Part shown: in pieces, positions 36,660 to 46,770 of the stretch
Layout: each line of letters starts with the position of its first letter
Numbering within the stretch: position 1 is the first letter of the stretch
Assembly (NCBI RefSeq): GCF_005280585.1
Contig: NZ_SZVO01000024.1
Span: 26,898-90,897 of the forward strand
Length of the DNA stretch: 64,000 bases
Direction of reading: 5' to 3'
Source of the DNA: Dyadobacter frigoris
Lineage (GTDB): Bacteria; Bacteroidota; Bacteroidia; Cytophagales; Spirosomataceae
Position numbers and translations under genes: made by a program
The notes under the pieces: generated by a model
The model's database searches: none
What the model saw: only the letters and a program-made list of their open reading frames with translations
Told to the model about the DNA's origin: nothing

Positions 36660-37636
36660 GTCGGATATGTTTTGTGCAAGTGCGTGAAAGTTTTTGTCGA
36701 AATGGTGGTCACCCTGGATCAAAATCATTTTAAAGCCTGACTTTTTAAATATATTTTTTGCATATGTTTCCTCCTCGGTTCCGAATATTAAAATCGGCTC
36801 AATGGACTTGATCTTGACTAGTTCTTCCAGCACATCGTATTGACCTGTATTTTTTCCTACATGTAACATATCGGTCAGATGTATTTCAAAATCGGTGGAA
36901 AGATCAGGAGAAAGGCAAATGAATCCCAAATTATCATCAAGTAAGTTCTGTGACATTCTTGAAGCAATAAAAGGGACTATGGATGCTCCAAATGAATATC
37001 CTAAAAGAACAAAGCTCTTCCGGTTCCACTTCTTCATGTAGTAGTTTATTGATTTGATGATGTCTTCCGCCGATTTTTCCGGTGTTTTTTTATCCAAAAA
37101 TATTTTTGTACGTTCATGCCCACCACTGGCATTCCATTCCCAACCAAAATCTTTGAAAGGCCCTGATCGAAGTTGGTCCAGCCACCGTCACCAGAAATAA
37201 AGAAGATCAAAGGCAGCAGAATCAGAGGCATTTCTACCTGGGCGGGATTATTATTTTCTGAGTAGAAAGTATGTTGTTTTTGTAAGAATGGTTGTGAGTT
37301 GCCATGTATTAAATTAATTGAAAATCCTGCGACGTGTTTTTCTCGTTCAGCAATGAAAGATAAATGTGATTTTATGGAATCGGTAATAGGCTTATTTTTT
37401 GTCAGATTTTCTGGCATTTTTTTTAAGAAGGCTACATTCAGCATGCCGGAAATATCATGGCGTTCTACACCATTTGTTTCAGGGCGAAGATTCAGATAAG
37501 TCATACTGCTAGCCAATTTGCTTCGAAGACTTTTCAATCGATAGATATAGAAATACCGTGCAGCGGCACCGTTTCGTTTTTGTTCAATCTTTTTTATAAA
37601 CTCAATATGCTCGAAGTCGTTAGCATACGTTGTGAA
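36660..37636 (-). pseudogene. VirJ/AcvB-like hydrolase, broken by frameshift
   Basis: A VirJ/AcvB alpha/beta-hydrolase module is recognisable across two frames: LIFFISGDGGWTNFDQGLSK with MPVVGMNVQKYFW, then, after a one-base loss near 37093-37100, DKKTPEKSAEDIIKSINYYM, LLGYSFGASIVPF (nucleophile Ser) and LIQGDHHFDKNF (His). Upstream in the first frame lies a further ~150 residues of plausible coding sequence that I do not recognise (FYIYRLKSLRSKLASSMTYL), bounded by a stop near 37637. AcvB proteins hydrolyse aminoacyl-phosphatidylglycerol in the periplasm. The gene is dead unless the frameshift is a sequencing error, and its end runs straight into the VIT fragment. Confidence 0.6.
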
Positions 37637-37639
37637 TCA

Positions 37640-38068
37640 CTTTCTTCTTCAAAAAAAGATATCAACCAAATGTCTTTTTAAATTGGCATATGATAATGTA
37701 AAACGGATCTTAAATGAGAATAACAAGCTGAACTGAGATACATCTAAGTGTCTATGATTCAAATTAAATCAGGAGATTTTCCATGCCATTATTGATGCAA
37801 TGAGTTGCCAGTAAGTAACAAAACAAAATTCTGATAAGAAACGTGGCGTACGCTTTGAAGGCCCTCGCAACGCATATATATGCGCTGAGGCCGATTTTAT
37901 TTCGTACATTGCAGTTATTGACAAATATACACGTTTTGGTATTTGAAGAGCGGGCACTGTATCCAGCCAAACGGTGCAGCGTAGCGGCGCTGGCAATATG
38001 CTATACCCAGTATCAAAGAAGAACCTTTCTTGAAAAACAAAAACGCCCTAGGGCGGCCTGCAGGTCTT
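37640..38068. other. Unassigned stretch between the VirJ remnant and the dehydrogenase remnant
   Basis: No supported gene. Minus-strand coding-like sequence just right of 37637 (DIWLISFFEEESD in another frame) suggests that the VirJ-side pseudogene extends a little further. The rest contains short frames on both strands without recognisable domains. Confidence 0.3.
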
Positions 38069-38192
38069 GACATAGGTTGGCAAGACATTGTTATGGCCTT
38101 TATTTGCGCAACCTCTATGGGCGACTTGTTTTCGTTTTAATCCTATTGCAAAAGGTATTACTTGATATAACCGGATTTATTTTAAAGAATGA
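38069..38192 (+). pseudogene. Worn 3' end of a sugar dehydrogenase like that of locus A
   Basis: With frame changes and one internal stop, this reads DIGWQDIV...TSMGDLFSF...NPIAKGIT...NRIYFKE and TGA. It aligns with KTGWKEID...TTGMHDLYFVF...NPNSKRA...DWMYFEK at the end of the locus A dehydrogenase (29565-29691). The nucleotide match continues across the junction into the following oxidoreductase gene, as in locus A. It shows that the oxidoreductase was duplicated together with its upstream neighbour, which then decayed. Confidence 0.65.
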
Positions 38193-38199
38193 CAAAATT

Positions 38200-39180
38200 A
38201 TGAACAGACGAAATTTTCTACAAAGTACAGTTCTTTGTACAGGCGGTTTAATGGCCGTTGGCGGCGAAATGGTTTGGGGGCAAACTCCGCTTACCGAGGC
38301 AGGGAAAAGAGTCGGGATTATAGGCCTTGACACCAGTCACAGTGAAGTATTTACGAAGATCATCAACGCAAACCATCCCGAAATGAAAGGCTATAAGGTG
38401 GTGGCCGCTTATCCTCACGGCACTAAGGACATCGCTTCTGCTTTAAAAATCAAGGATGAAATCACAAGGGCAGTGCAAAACCAGGGTGTGGAGATTGTCA
38501 GTTCCATTGATGAGCTTTTAACCAAGGTAGATGTAATTTTACTGGAATCAAACGATGGGAGATCTCATTTGGAGCAGGCCTTACCTGTATTGAAAGCGGG
38601 TAAAAGAATGTTTATAGACAAACCTGTGGCAGCTAATCTTCAGGGGGCCATAGCAATTTTTAATGCCGCAAAACAATACAATACGCCCATTTTTTCATCC
38701 TCTGCACTCAGATTTGATGCGAGCGTTCAAAAAATAGTTTCGGGCTCTATCGGGAAGATTACCGGAGCAGATGTATACGCACCGGCCAAGTTGGATAAAA
38801 ATCATAGTGATCTGGCTTGGTATGCCATTCATGGTGTAGAAATGCTTTTTACTGTGATGGGCCCTGGTTGCAGGCGTGTAAGCAGGACTTACCAGGAAGG
38901 AACTGATTTGGTCGTTGGTGTATGGGATGACGGAAGAATTGGAACACTAAGAGGTATAAGGGCAGGTGCTGCCAATATTGCGGGAACGGCTTTTGGTGAG
39001 AAAGGTATAGCGCTGCTTGGACCGTTTACTTCCTATGAACCGTTGGTCGGTGAGATTATATCATTTTTTGATTCAGGGAAATCCCCGGTTTCTCCCGCGC
39101 AAACCCTCGAAATATTCAGATTTATACAAGCGGCCGACCGCAGTAAGAATAAAGGAGGGAAGGCCGTGTCTTTGAATTAA
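38200..39180 (+). CDS. Gfo/Idh/MocA-family oxidoreductase (copy B)
   Basis: Paralogue of 29696-30670, 326 residues, with the same order of elements: N-terminal MNRRNFLQSTVLCTGGLMAV leader, Rossmann RVGIIGLDTSHSEVF, FIDKPVAANLQGA at the EKP position, and SDLAWYAIHGVEMLFTVMGP with the putative catalytic His. Differences concentrate in the leader and in surface positions; no active-site change was noticed, so it should be functional. It is not next to an epimerase or permease but stands 315 bases before the locus B sigma factor. The start is the ATG aligned with copy A. Confidence 0.88.
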   Translation: MNRRNFLQSTVLCTGGLMAVGGEMVWGQTPLTEAGKRVGIIGLDTSHSEVFTKIINANHPEMKGYKVVAAYPHGTKDIASALKIKDEITRAVQNQGVEIVSSIDELLTKVDVILLESNDGRSHLEQALPVLKAGKRMFIDKPVAANLQGAIAIFNAAKQYNTPIFSSSALRFDASVQKIVSGSIGKITGADVYAPAKLDKNHSDLAWYAIHGVEMLFTVMGPGCRRVSRTYQEGTDLVVGVWDDGRIGTLRGIRAGAANIAGTAFGEKGIALLGPFTSYEPLVGEIISFFDSGKSPVSPAQTLEIFRFIQAADRSKNKGGKAVSLN

Positions 39181-39495
39181 CCACATGCAAATCAATTAAA
39201 GGCTGTTTCTGACTTCCTGGTTCTGTCTGGATGTAATGATTCCCAGTGACGTTACCAGCCTCGTTCCGACAGCCCGCTAGTGAGCCCAGCGATTGTTAAC
39301 CTGCCAGGCTATCCTTCTTATCGACGGATAATATAAATTAATATTTTAAAATTCCATTTATTGCTTTGTTTTGTTAATCAGCTATAATTCAAAATATAAT
39401 TTTTAACAATTATGTTTTTGTGGAATTTGCTTTGCTTAATGAGAGTTTCTACTTTTAATAGTTATTTATCCATAAAAGGGTTGTAACCAGAAATA
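39181..39495. other. Intergenic stretch before the locus B sigma factor
   Basis: No gene seen. The left part is GC-richer, the right part (39325-39480) very AT-rich and likely contains the sigma-gene promoter. No confident motif. Confidence 0.4.
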
Positions 39496-40158
39496 ATGAG
39501 AGACATATCTACGGAAGAGGATCACATGCTGATTCTTGGAATTTGCAACGGAAACAGGGATGCGTTTGATGTACTTTATAGAAAGTACTGGAAATTTGTA
39601 TACAACGCTGCCTACAAACGGCTTTCTAATTCTGATCAGGCAAAAGATATAGCGCAGGATATTTTTATACAACTCTGGGGTCGCCTGAATTCGCATACCT
39701 CTTCTTTGGAAATTGAAAATTTGTCCTCTTATTTATATGTCGCTGTCCGTAACAGTGTTTTTAACTGGATAGAAAAAGAGAAAAAATTTGTACCTATAGC
39801 TGACCTGCTTTTACAGCTTGATAACCAAAAAGACAATGCAGATGCTCAGATGCGGTATAATGAACTGTTTTCAGCCTATGAAGCTTTAATTGAGAATTTA
39901 CCCAAGCAACAGCAGGTTATTTTTCTAATGCGTTATGATTTGGACTTGTCCAGCGATGAAATAGCTAAAAAGCTGGCTATTTCGCCAAAAACTGTCCGCA
40001 ACCAGCTAGGTAGAGCGATGTCGAAATTAAAGGCGGAGCTGCTGATGGGGATGCTGTTACTGATTGTCACAGCTTCTATTTCAGAGAGATTCGATTTTTT
40101 AAGAGAGTTAATGGTTATAGACGATGTAAGGTTGATATCGCTTGCGAATCATGAATGA
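39496..40158 (+). CDS. ECF RNA polymerase sigma-70 factor (locus B)
   Basis: 220-residue sigma factor. Region 2: NRDAFDVLYRKYWKFVYNAA followed by AKDIAQDIFIQLWGRL. Region 4: QVIFLMRYDLDLSSDEIAKK, then LAISPKTVRNQLGRAMSKLK. A C-terminal hydrophobic extension (about 183-195) is present, as in many Bacteroidota SusCD-linked sigma factors. It is followed after 232 bases by FecR and then SusC with STN, forming a cell-surface signalling unit of the same type as locus A but with clearly different sequences, so each probably answers its own ligand. Confidence 0.93.
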   Translation: MRDISTEEDHMLILGICNGNRDAFDVLYRKYWKFVYNAAYKRLSNSDQAKDIAQDIFIQLWGRLNSHTSSLEIENLSSYLYVAVRNSVFNWIEKEKKFVPIADLLLQLDNQKDNADAQMRYNELFSAYEALIENLPKQQQVIFLMRYDLDLSSDEIAKKLAISPKTVRNQLGRAMSKLKAELLMGMLLLIVTASISERFDFLRELMVIDDVRLISLANHE

Positions 40159-40390
40159 TTTCAGTGTGGTCGGCTATTTAATTTTATAGGTTACCAAATA
40201 AAACTTTTGTTAAAACCAGGAAGCGGCAAAGCCTGCACACCTGATCTGCTGCAAAACAAGTGTGTATAACGAATTGCCTAGCCTTAAAAATATTTAAAAA
40301 ATTTTTTATATGCCGCGTGGGCGGAATCGGATTTTAGCTGTCTTATAGATAAGTTCCTGGTAATTTTGAAATAAAGGGAGTATTAAAAGA

Positions 40391-41398
40391 GTGAGTTTTC
40401 CAAAAGTAACCGATCAGATGCAAAGAGAACAGTTTTTAGAAATATTAAAAAAATACCGTTCAAGTAGTGCTACCCAGGATGAAATAAACCTGCTTAAAGC
40501 CTATTATAATGCATTTGAAATTCAAGCCAACGTTGTAGATAATTTGTCGGGCGACGAACAGGACAAATTGGAGCTGGAAATTAAAGAACATATCGACAGG
40601 CATTTACCGGAAAGAAGCAATACGATCATGCCGTTAGCCTGGCGAAACCGGCAAAAATGGCTTGCCTATGCGGCCGTGGCTCTTGCTTTACTGGTCTGCA
40701 CGGTATTAATGAAGAATTATCAAAAAGCGCATGAAGAGGTTTCTTATGTAAAAAATAGCCAGCCTGTTAAAAAAGCCAATAATCTGGTGCAACTTCCTGA
40801 TGGCAGCACCGTGATCCTTAGCGCCGGCAGTAAGATCGATTATCCCGATTCGTTTGATAATCGAAAAAAGAGGGAAGTGTATCTGACTGGTGAGGCATAT
40901 TTTGATGTGCGGCACAATCCACAAAAACCTTTCATTGTTCATTCGGGCAGGTTGTCAACAACCGTACTTGGCACTGCTTTCAATATAAAAGCGATGTCCG
41001 GCGATAAGCGTATAGTTATAACCGTTACAAGAGGAAAGGTAAAAGTCAGTGATCAGAATACGACTTTTGCAATCCTGATTCCCGATCAGCAGATAACGTA
41101 TAATACTCTAAAGCAAGAGGCCGTCCAAAGCAGCGTGGACGCGCAAAAAACGGTTGAATGGAAAATGGAGGACCTGCTGTTTGATGATGTCACAGTCTTT
41201 AATGCGGCCAGGCATATCGAAGAACGCTTCCATATAAAAATCCAGATTACAGACGACAGGCTTAAAAATCAGCGTTTTACAACCACCTTCGGTAAGGACG
41301 AAAACCTGGAAAGTGTATTGAAAAGTATTACCGAGTTCAATGATGCGAAGTATGAATTAAATCTGAAAAATAAAGAAGTTATCATCTCACCTAAATAA
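40391..41398 (+). CDS. FecR-family anti-sigma factor (locus B)
   Basis: 335-residue inner-membrane regulator with one transmembrane helix near residues 94-111 (LAYAAVALALLVCTVLM). A FecR domain follows (NLVQLPDGSTVILSAGSKID, REVYLTGEAYFDVRHNPQKP, TVLGTAFNIKA), then a DUF4974 C-terminal domain (FNAARHIEERFHIKIQI). It starts with GTG at 40391, after an AT-rich gap of 232 bases. Partner of the sigma factor upstream and the STN-bearing SusC downstream. Confidence 0.92.
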   Translation: MSFPKVTDQMQREQFLEILKKYRSSSATQDEINLLKAYYNAFEIQANVVDNLSGDEQDKLELEIKEHIDRHLPERSNTIMPLAWRNRQKWLAYAAVALALLVCTVLMKNYQKAHEEVSYVKNSQPVKKANNLVQLPDGSTVILSAGSKIDYPDSFDNRKKREVYLTGEAYFDVRHNPQKPFIVHSGRLSTTVLGTAFNIKAMSGDKRIVITVTRGKVKVSDQNTTFAILIPDQQITYNTLKQEAVQSSVDAQKTVEWKMEDLLFDDVTVFNAARHIEERFHIKIQITDDRLKNQRFTTTFGKDENLESVLKSITEFNDAKYELNLKNKEVIISPK

Positions 41399-41565
41399 TA
41401 TCATTGGATGCGAAGATACCCTCCTTAAAAAAAGCACTGCAAACTGCCTTCATATTGGACGTATGAAAACAGTTTTGCAGCGCCGTCGCTGGTTCCCGTA
41501 AGAAGCAGCTTTGATTTAATGATCAAGACCCTTGTAAGAAATTGTCACTAAAACTTATCAAATGT

Positions 41566-44500
41566 ATGAAAAACTCTACAACAGTAGGAGGCTCGGGCGT
41601 ATATTTATGCTGGCACATTCCTGTTGCAAAATTAAAGAAGGTTATGCGCTTTTCATTAATTGTCTGCTTATCGGTCATAGTAACGGCTCAGGTTCTGAAT
41701 GCCTCTTCTCTGAAGGGACAAAATTTAGAGAGTACCGAAATAAAAATAGCCTTAAAAAACGAATCGCTGATCAATGCTTTTGAACAAATTGAGCAGCATA
41801 CTTTTTTTAAATTTATGTACAGAAAGCAGGATGTTAAGCACATTCTGGATTTAAATCTTAAAGAAACCAGGATTACGGTCGGAAAGCTTCTTTATCAATT
41901 ATTGACTCCGAACGGTCTTGCTTTCAAACAAGTGGATAACCGCATTTTAATCACGCCGGTTAAGGAAGCTTCTCAAACCCTTACCCCGCAAGTCAACCTG
42001 CTTCATAACGCTGTGACACCTCTAAAAGGGAAAGTCACGGATGTAAAAGGAGACATTCTGCCAGGTGTAAGTATTCTGATAAAAGGAAGCCAGCGCGGAA
42101 CGGTTACAGACGTAAACGGAACTTATACGCTTGATATCACAGAAAATGAAAGAAGTTCAGGCATGACAGCGCTTATTTTCTCCTTTGTCGGCTACGAACC
42201 TCAGGAAATAGTCATTGGCAACAAAAGCGTTCTGAATGTTGTTTTGGCTGCTGATACCAAAAATCTGGAGGAACTGGTGGTGGTTGGTTATGGAACTCAG
42301 AAAAAAACGTCAGTTACCGCCGCCATTTCAAGCATGAGCGGAAGTGACGTAGCTTCAACGCCAATTACAAATTTGAGTAATGGCCTGGGAGGCAGATTGT
42401 CCGGTGTGATTTTCCGCCAGGGCTCAGGCGAGCCTGGCAATGATGCATCAAGTATTTATATCAGAGGGGTCGCTACTACGGGCAATAGCCAGCCATTATT
42501 CATCGTGGACAACATTCCACGTTCTTTTCAGGATCTTGATCCTAATTCAGTTGAAACGATTACGGTTTTAAAAGATGCTGCCGCAGTTGCTCCCTATGGT
42601 GTTGCAGGTGCTAACGGTGTAATTTTGGTAACCACAAAGCGAGGAAAAAGCGGATCTCCTACTTTATCTTACAATGGATATGTTGGCTTTCAAAATCCAA
42701 CCGTGCTTACCAAGTATCCTAATTCCTTCGAGTACGCTTCCTTATTGAATGCAGCCTCAAAGAATGATGGGCTGCCAGCCAAATATTCAGATGCCCAGCT
42801 CCAGAAGTTCAAGGATGGTTCTGATCCTGCCAACTATCCTAATAACAATCCCTGGGATTTGATCAATAAAAACAATACGTTAACAAGTCATAATATCGAA
42901 GTTTCGGGGGGAACGGATCTGGTTAAATATTATGGCAGTATAGGGTATCAGTACGAAGCCGGCCTTTTTGGCTCAACCTATCAGCACCGTTATAATCTTA
43001 ACCTGAATCTGGATGCGCAGGTGACCAAAACCACCAAAATATCTTTGGGTATTAAGGGCAGAGAGCAGAACAACCACTATCCTTCTGCGACAACTGAGCG
43101 GATGTTTATCACCATTACAAATGCTAATCCTACCTGGACACAGATTTATCCCAATGGACTGACAGGTAATCTGTTGGCAGGGTTAATCAGGAGTGATGGC
43201 TATCGTAAAACCAATACCAATCAAATTTTTTCACAATTGTCTATTGATCAGGATTTAAACTTTGTGCCTGGCCTTAAAGTGAGAGGTTCTGTTGCCTATG
43301 ATCCTACCAATACTTTCAATAAAAACTGGCTTACACCTATCTCTATCTGGGCGCTGGACCCAGCGAGCAGTCAATATAATCTATCCTATGGCGAAAGGTC
43401 CAAATCTGAGCTGAGTCAAAGTTACAACCGCGCCTCGCAGATTACATTTCAGGCAAGTTTGATCTATAACCGGAGTTTTAAGAAGCACAACGTTGGACTT
43501 TTGGCCCTTTTTGAATCCAAAGGAAATGATGAACTGAATTTTTCGGCTACCCGCAGAAACTTTGGCCTTAGTATCGATGAGCTAAACCTGGGAAGTTCCA
43601 GTCAGGCTGATATTTCCAATACCGGAAGTTCAACCAAGGCCAGGCAGCTTGGTTTGGTTTACCGCGCTCAGTATGACTACGATTCCAAATATTTATTTGA
43701 AGCCAGCGGCAGATATGATGGCAGCTACTATTTTGCCCCTGGTAAAAAATTCGGATTTTTCCCTGCTTTTTCAGTAGGATGGCGGCTTTCTGAAGAAAAT
43801 TTCATCAAGCAGAATTTGAACTGGGTCAACAACTTGAAAATCCGGGCTTCATATGGAGAAGTCGGTGCTTTGGCTGGCAGCGCATTTCAATATTTAAGTA
43901 CGTATAGTGTGTATGGGCCTGCTTACGTGATCGGCGGCAATGCTGTGCAGGGCATCAGAGAAAAGGCAGAATCAAATCCAAATATTACCTGGGAACGAGC
44001 AAAGAAAACAGATGTTGGTATTGAGGCCTCTCTTTGGAAAGGGCTTTTTACCCTGGAAGCAGATTACTTTCATGAAAAAAGATCTAATATGTTGACCAGC
44101 CCTGACCTGACAGTTCCCTCTGAGTACGGTATCGGACTCAGCCAGGTGAATGCCGGCATTATGGTAAACCATGGTATTGATCTTTCCATTGGTACTTCGC
44201 GTAGTGTCAATAAAGATTTAAAGCTGTCTCTTACCGCCAATTTTACTTATGCGAAAAATTCGTTGCTGAAAGTATTTGAAACTTCTTCCACTTATGATAA
44301 TCCCAACCGGAGAAGAACCAACAGACCGCTTGGTACCCAGTTTGGATACAAGTCGCTTGGTTTGTTTCAGGCTACGGAGTTTGATGAGTCGGGCAATCTG
44401 AAAACTGGTATAGCCACCCAGCCATGGGGGAAAATACAGCCTGGCGATATCCGCTACCAGGACATGGACGGGGATGGCAAGATCACCACAAACGATGAAA

Positions 44501-44994
44501 CTGTGATTGGTAATGCAGGTACCCCTCAAATTATATATGGTATTATGCCCAATGTTACCTACAAAAGCCTGACTTTGAATTTACTCTTCCAAGGTGCGGC
44601 AAAGACCAATTTTTATACCAGTTCCTATGCGGCCTGGGCTTTTTACGGTGGGACAGTTCCTGTCCGGCAGAATTTGGATTTTTGGAGTCCTGAAAATACG
44701 GATGCCAAAAATCCGCGTATCACCAGTGCTCCGACAACAAATAACACCCAGGTCTCTTCTTTTTGGATGAAGAATTCGAGCTATTTAAGATTGAAAAGTG
44801 CGATGCTTTCCTACGCAGTTCCTTCTAAAATCCTTGACAAAATACACATCCAAAATGCAAAAGTTTTTGTCTCAGGCCAAAACCTGCTGACCTGGACGAA
44901 AATAGTTAATTACGATCCTGAAAACGTAGTTAGTTCAGGACTTAATTATCCTCAGCAGAAAGTGATTTCTGTGGGCCTTAACCTTACATTTTAA
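41566..44994 (+). CDS. SusC/RagA-type TonB-linked outer-membrane transporter with STN domain (locus B)
   Basis: TonB-dependent importer of 1142 residues from the ATG at 41566 (an upstream in-frame TTG at 41542 would add eight residues). The long N-terminal region precedes a hydrophobic signal segment (VMRFSLIVCLSVIVTAQVL). The STN domain follows at about 55-130 (LKNESLINAFEQIEQHTFFK), then the carboxypeptidase-like domain (KGKVTDVKGDILPGVSILIK), TonB box/plug (LEELVVVGYGTQKKTSVTAA) and barrel ending KVISVGLNLTF. The STN domain implies control through the adjacent FecR/sigma pair. susD starts 22 bases later. Confidence 0.95.
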   Translation: MKNSTTVGGSGVYLCWHIPVAKLKKVMRFSLIVCLSVIVTAQVLNASSLKGQNLESTEIKIALKNESLINAFEQIEQHTFFKFMYRKQDVKHILDLNLKETRITVGKLLYQLLTPNGLAFKQVDNRILITPVKEASQTLTPQVNLLHNAVTPLKGKVTDVKGDILPGVSILIKGSQRGTVTDVNGTYTLDITENERSSGMTALIFSFVGYEPQEIVIGNKSVLNVVLAADTKNLEELVVVGYGTQKKTSVTAAISSMSGSDVASTPITNLSNGLGGRLSGVIFRQGSGEPGNDASSIYIRGVATTGNSQPLFIVDNIPRSFQDLDPNSVETITVLKDAAAVAPYGVAGANGVILVTTKRGKSGSPTLSYNGYVGFQNPTVLTKYPNSFEYASLLNAASKNDGLPAKYSDAQLQKFKDGSDPANYPNNNPWDLINKNNTLTSHNIEVSGGTDLVKYYGSIGYQYEAGLFGSTYQHRYNLNLNLDAQVTKTTKISLGIKGREQNNHYPSATTERMFITITNANPTWTQIYPNGLTGNLLAGLIRSDGYRKTNTNQIFSQLSIDQDLNFVPGLKVRGSVAYDPTNTFNKNWLTPISIWALDPASSQYNLSYGERSKSELSQSYNRASQITFQASLIYNRSFKKHNVGLLALFESKGNDELNFSATRRNFGLSIDELNLGSSSQADISNTGSSTKARQLGLVYRAQYDYDSKYLFEASGRYDGSYYFAPGKKFGFFPAFSVGWRLSEENFIKQNLNWVNNLKIRASYGEVGALAGSAFQYLSTYSVYGPAYVIGGNAVQGIREKAESNPNITWERAKKTDVGIEASLWKGLFTLEADYFHEKRSNMLTSPDLTVPSEYGIGLSQVNAGIMVNHGIDLSIGTSRSVNKDLKLSLTANFTYAKNSLLKVFETSSTYDNPNRRRTNRPLGTQFGYKSLGLFQATEFDESGNLKTGIATQPWGKIQPGDIRYQDMDGDGKITTNDETVIGNAGTPQIIYGIMPNVTYKSLTLNLLFQGAAKTNFYTSSYAAWAFYGGTVPVRQNLDFWSPENTDAKNPRITSAPTTNNTQVSSFWMKNSSYLRLKSAMLSYAVPSKILDKIHIQNAKVFVSGQNLLTWTKIVNYDPENVVSSGLNYPQQKVISVGLNLTF

Positions 44995-45016
44995 TCCACT
45001 GGTAAATAATACACTC

Positions 45017-46666
45017 ATGCGAGCAATTGCTTACAATTTTTTATCAAGAATAGCGGTGCTGCTATCGCTGGCCGTAGTCACTTCTTGCGGCAACTATTTG
45101 GACGTTATCCCCTCAGATCAGGTTTCCGATGGCAATGCCTGGGAAACAACCGGGAATGCAGACCTGTTTTTAAATGATATCTACGGATCTATATCAGGGC
45201 CTTTTGTCACCAATGATCCCGATGAAGGTTTTTCGGATAATACCATGCGGGGTTCCTCGTCAGGTTATAGTTTTACGACCTATGCAAAGTCAAGCTATAC
45301 CTCAGGATCGGTACGGGACGACTGGACTACTAATTATCTCAAAATACGCAAGTGCAATGTATTTATTGAAAAGGTTAGCGCATCCTCACTGGCTGATGAC
45401 TGGAAGAAAAAGAGAATTGCCGAAGCGCGCTATTTGAGGGCATACTTTTACCAGCTGTTATGGACACGCTATGGAGGAGTCCCCGTTATTACTGAGTCCC
45501 TGAACCAGGGAGAGCAGGGCGACGCTATTTTTAGGGCGCGAAATACTTCGGATGAAACTTTTAAATTCATCGCAGATGAATGTGCTTCACTGGCCGCTGA
45601 TTTACCGCTTGTGGCTGAAACAGGGAGAGCAAGCCGGGGCGCTGCCCTTACATTGAAAGGATGGTGTGAATTATTTCAGGCCAGTCCTTTAAATAATCCG
45701 CTAAATGACAAAACAAGATGGGGAGTCGCAGCGGCTACAAATAAGCAGGTTATGGATCTTAAAATATATGATTTGTTCCCTGATATGGAAACGATGTTTT
45801 ACGAAGATAAAAATAATAATATCGAGGTAATATTTGATAAAGCCTATTTAGGAGGAACTACGCTGGGGGCCTGTAAAGAAGGTTTACAGGCTGCATGGAC
45901 TGTTGGTGGCACCCAGCGGTCGTACAGCGCGCCTAACCCGACGCAGGAATTGGTTGATTCTTATTTTATGGCAAATGGTTTACCGATTACTGATCCTGCT
46001 TCCGGCTACGATCCTCAGAATCCATATTTGAACCGTGAAAAAAGATTCTACCAGTCCATTGTTTATGATGGCTGCACATGGCTGGGCTATGAAATGCAAA
46101 TGTGGATTGGTTCAGGTTCTGCCAATACACTGGATCTGTCCAGTGCCAATGAGGCAACCAATACAGGATATTACATCAGAAAAGGGATGAATCCAAAGTA
46201 CGAATTCGCTAACGGTTACCAAAATCTGAGCAGCGCGCATTTTATTATTTTCAGATATGCAGAAGTCCTGCTGAGTTACGCAGAAGCAAAAAATGAAGAA
46301 TCAGGTCCGGATGAATCGGTTTATAGTGCGGTCAATAAAGTACGGGCACGCTCGGGGCTGCCCGCCCTGCAATCTGGATTGAGCCAGCTACAAATGCGGG
46401 CATTCATACAGCAGGAGAGAAGGGTAGAACTGGCTTTTGAAGAGAAGCGCTGGCCCGACCTGCTTAGGCTTAAAACGGCTGAAATCAATTTGAACGGCTC
46501 GTCGCATGCGATGAAAATCACCAAAGAAGGGGACAAAAAGGTATATTCTGTAATCACGGTACCCAATGGCGGACGATTGTTTTTTGCAGAGAGAAATTAT
46601 TTATTGCCCATTCCCCAAGCTGTAATTGATAAGAATACCAAGCTAAAACAAAATCCTAATTATTGA
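45017..46666 (+). CDS. RagB/SusD-family surface lipoprotein (locus B)
   Basis: Partner of SusC B, 549 residues. The signal peptide has lipobox VVTSC, the mature start is GNYLDVIPSDQVSDGNAWET, and the family signature is AEARYLRAYFYQLLWTRYGG with VPVITESLN. The conserved FRYAEVLLSYAEAKNEESG and C-terminal IQQERRVELAFEEKRWPDLL blocks are present, and it ends KLKQNPNY. It captures substrate on the cell surface and is likely cotranscribed with susC. A strong stem-loop follows. Confidence 0.95.
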   Translation: MRAIAYNFLSRIAVLLSLAVVTSCGNYLDVIPSDQVSDGNAWETTGNADLFLNDIYGSISGPFVTNDPDEGFSDNTMRGSSSGYSFTTYAKSSYTSGSVRDDWTTNYLKIRKCNVFIEKVSASSLADDWKKKRIAEARYLRAYFYQLLWTRYGGVPVITESLNQGEQGDAIFRARNTSDETFKFIADECASLAADLPLVAETGRASRGAALTLKGWCELFQASPLNNPLNDKTRWGVAAATNKQVMDLKIYDLFPDMETMFYEDKNNNIEVIFDKAYLGGTTLGACKEGLQAAWTVGGTQRSYSAPNPTQELVDSYFMANGLPITDPASGYDPQNPYLNREKRFYQSIVYDGCTWLGYEMQMWIGSGSANTLDLSSANEATNTGYYIRKGMNPKYEFANGYQNLSSAHFIIFRYAEVLLSYAEAKNEESGPDESVYSAVNKVRARSGLPALQSGLSQLQMRAFIQQERRVELAFEEKRWPDLLRLKTAEINLNGSSHAMKITKEGDKKVYSVITVPNGGRLFFAERNYLLPIPQAVIDKNTKLKQNPNY

Positions 46667-46693
46667 TCAATTCCTAATGGTCAGCTATCAGAC

Positions 46694-46737
46694 TAATGCG
46701 TTAATTCTGTTGCTTTTGCCATAAAATTAACGCATTA
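46694..46737 (+). terminator. Stem-loop after susD B
   Basis: A perfect 13-bp stem (TAATGCGTTAATT with AATTAACGCATTA) has an 18-base loop. It is followed by AAAA rather than a T-run on the plus strand, and a T-run precedes it only partially. It may act as a terminator or a 3' stabilising hairpin. Confidence 0.55.
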
Positions 46738-46770
46738 AAAACGATCAAAATTTTTATTTATACCTGGTTT

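Noticed and set aside
37840..37960. Short palindromes such as GCATATATATGC as a functional site
   Set aside because: Short, AT-alternating and isolated in a decayed region; no supporting context.
38077..38199. N-terminal extension of the second Gfo/Idh/MocA gene
   Set aside because: The upstream codons are the remnant of the dehydrogenase 3' end in another frame; the ATG at 38200 aligns with the paralogue start.
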